Part shown: piece after piece, positions 6,655 to 7,161 of the stretch
How positions within the stretch are numbered: position 1 is the first letter of the stretch
Layout of the letters: the number at the start of each line of letters is the position of its first letter
Assembly: GCA_002708205.1 (NCBI GenBank)
Contig: PAMR01000022.1
Location: 28,635-35,795 of the forward strand
Length of the DNA: 7,161 nucleotides
Origin: Gammaproteobacteria bacterium
Lineage (GTDB): Bacteria > Pseudomonadota > Gammaproteobacteria > Pseudomonadales > Azotimanducaceae
Direction: 5' to 3'
The notes under the pieces: model-generated
The model's input: the letters and a program-made list of their open reading frames with translations, nothing else
Told to the model about the DNA's origin: nothing
Databases searched by the model: none
Program-made: the position numbers and the translations under genes

Positions 6655-7161
6655 CTACGTTATCTCTACTAATTTTCCGATACTAGTTAAATAAATCGCT
6701 AATTTCTGTGAGCGTCGATCTAATGCCTCCATCACTCGTCCGTACCGTATTAGTTGGGATCGGTGCTTACTAATCTGCAGATTTAGGAATTGTTCATTGT
6801 TGATGCCCACCGCTGACTTGTAATCGATTATCCAACGAATATTTTCATTGTCGATAAACGTTCGATCAATTTGTATATCGACAAGTTGATTTTCGAGATA
6901 CGCGGTGTAGTTGGTCTCCGATTCTCCTGCTATACGATCTGAACTTAAGAACCAACGAGCTTTATTATCGTTGTTGATCACGTTGAGTTGTCTTGAAGCT
7001 TCAGTGCAAATCCAATCAATATCAGTGGCACTAAATCCATCCGAATGAAATTTTTCAGTCCATTCTTTGAGATTGAGAGGAGATCCTAGTAGCCCGTTGC
7101 GGGTTCGTACAAATAACTCCTCGTGTATAAGTATTCCTAGCCCAATTTCGCGCCGTGTCTT
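6655..7161 (-). CDS. C-terminal PD-(D/E)XK nuclease domain of a RecB/AddA-like helicase-nuclease (5' end cut by window edge)
   Basis: The frame is open from the right window edge to a TAG at 6655-6657, giving the last 168 residues of a longer protein. In fragment numbering it shows the RecB-family nuclease signature: GILIHEELF with the conserved His13; IDRTF with Asp99; WIIDYKSA with Asp113 and Lys115; and a QLIRY motif at 136-140 followed by the typical terminal LAIYLTS strand. In full-length relatives this domain follows a UvrD/Rep-type superfamily 1 helicase and degrades DNA at double-strand breaks. The helicase part is off-window, so RecB, AddA and stand-alone UvrD-nuclease types cannot be separated; the sequence resembles proteins often annotated as UvrD-helicase or exonuclease V beta subunit. 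An internal GTG at 6981 is not a start, because homology continues upstream of it. It lies 104 bp upstream of the aroF start on the same strand. Confidence 0.8.
   Translation of the reverse strand, partial: KTRREIGLGILIHEELFVRTRNGLLGSPLNLKEWTEKFHSDGFSATDIDWICTEASRQLNVINNDNKARWFLSSDRIAGESETNYTAYLENQLVDIQIDRTFIDNENIRWIIDYKSAVGINNEQFLNLQISKHRSQLIRYGRVMEALDRRSQKLAIYLTSIGKLVEIT

Noticed and set aside
1..7161. Mobile element, CRISPR array, toxin-antitoxin, phage-defence or other new multi-gene system
   Set aside because: No transposase, terminal repeats, regularly spaced repeats or defence-type gene pairs are visible. The RecB/AddA-like fragment fits a housekeeping repair enzyme, and the other genes are core metabolism or transport.

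Overview
The window reads as ordinary chromosomal DNA of a gammaproteobacterium. The markers are an E. coli-like cobalamin-dependent methionine synthase (MetH), a two-domain NfuA of the enterobacterial type, and a class I DAHP synthase closest by eye to AroF. Base composition is moderate to slightly AT-rich and looks even across the window. The genus cannot be named from this sequence. I saw no mobile element, CRISPR array, tRNA or rRNA. No gene-free stretch exceeds 300 bases; the longest is the 217 bp divergent intergenic region at 3446-3662.

Layout: (1) 1-3445, minus strand: metH, complete at its start and cut by the left window edge about 70-75 codons before the expected C-terminus. (2) 3446-3662: divergent control region with a perfect MetR-type box (TGAA-N5-TTCA) and an inverted repeat just before the next gene. 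(3) 3663-4826, plus: an ACR3-family arsenite efflux permease. (4) 4892-5470, plus: nfuA, with a plausible promoter in the 65 bp gap. (5) 5480-6550, minus: aroF-like DAHP synthase, convergent with nfuA and only 9 bp away; the start is probably a TTG with a good Shine-Dalgarno sequence. (6) 6655-7161, minus: the C-terminal PD-(D/E)XK nuclease domain of a RecB/AddA-like helicase-nuclease, cut by the right window edge.

Functionally this is a set of housekeeping genes, not one pathway: methionine regeneration (metH), metalloid export (acr3), Fe-S cluster delivery (nfuA), entry into aromatic amino acid synthesis (aroF) and double-strand break processing (recB/addA-like). The acr3 gene stands alone, with no arsR, arsC or arsM in view. 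I did not find a convincing undescribed system. The points most worth a second look are the MetR box between metH and acr3, the ACR3 variant with an enlarged segment before its conserved cysteine, and the inverted repeat and tiny ORF abutting acr3.
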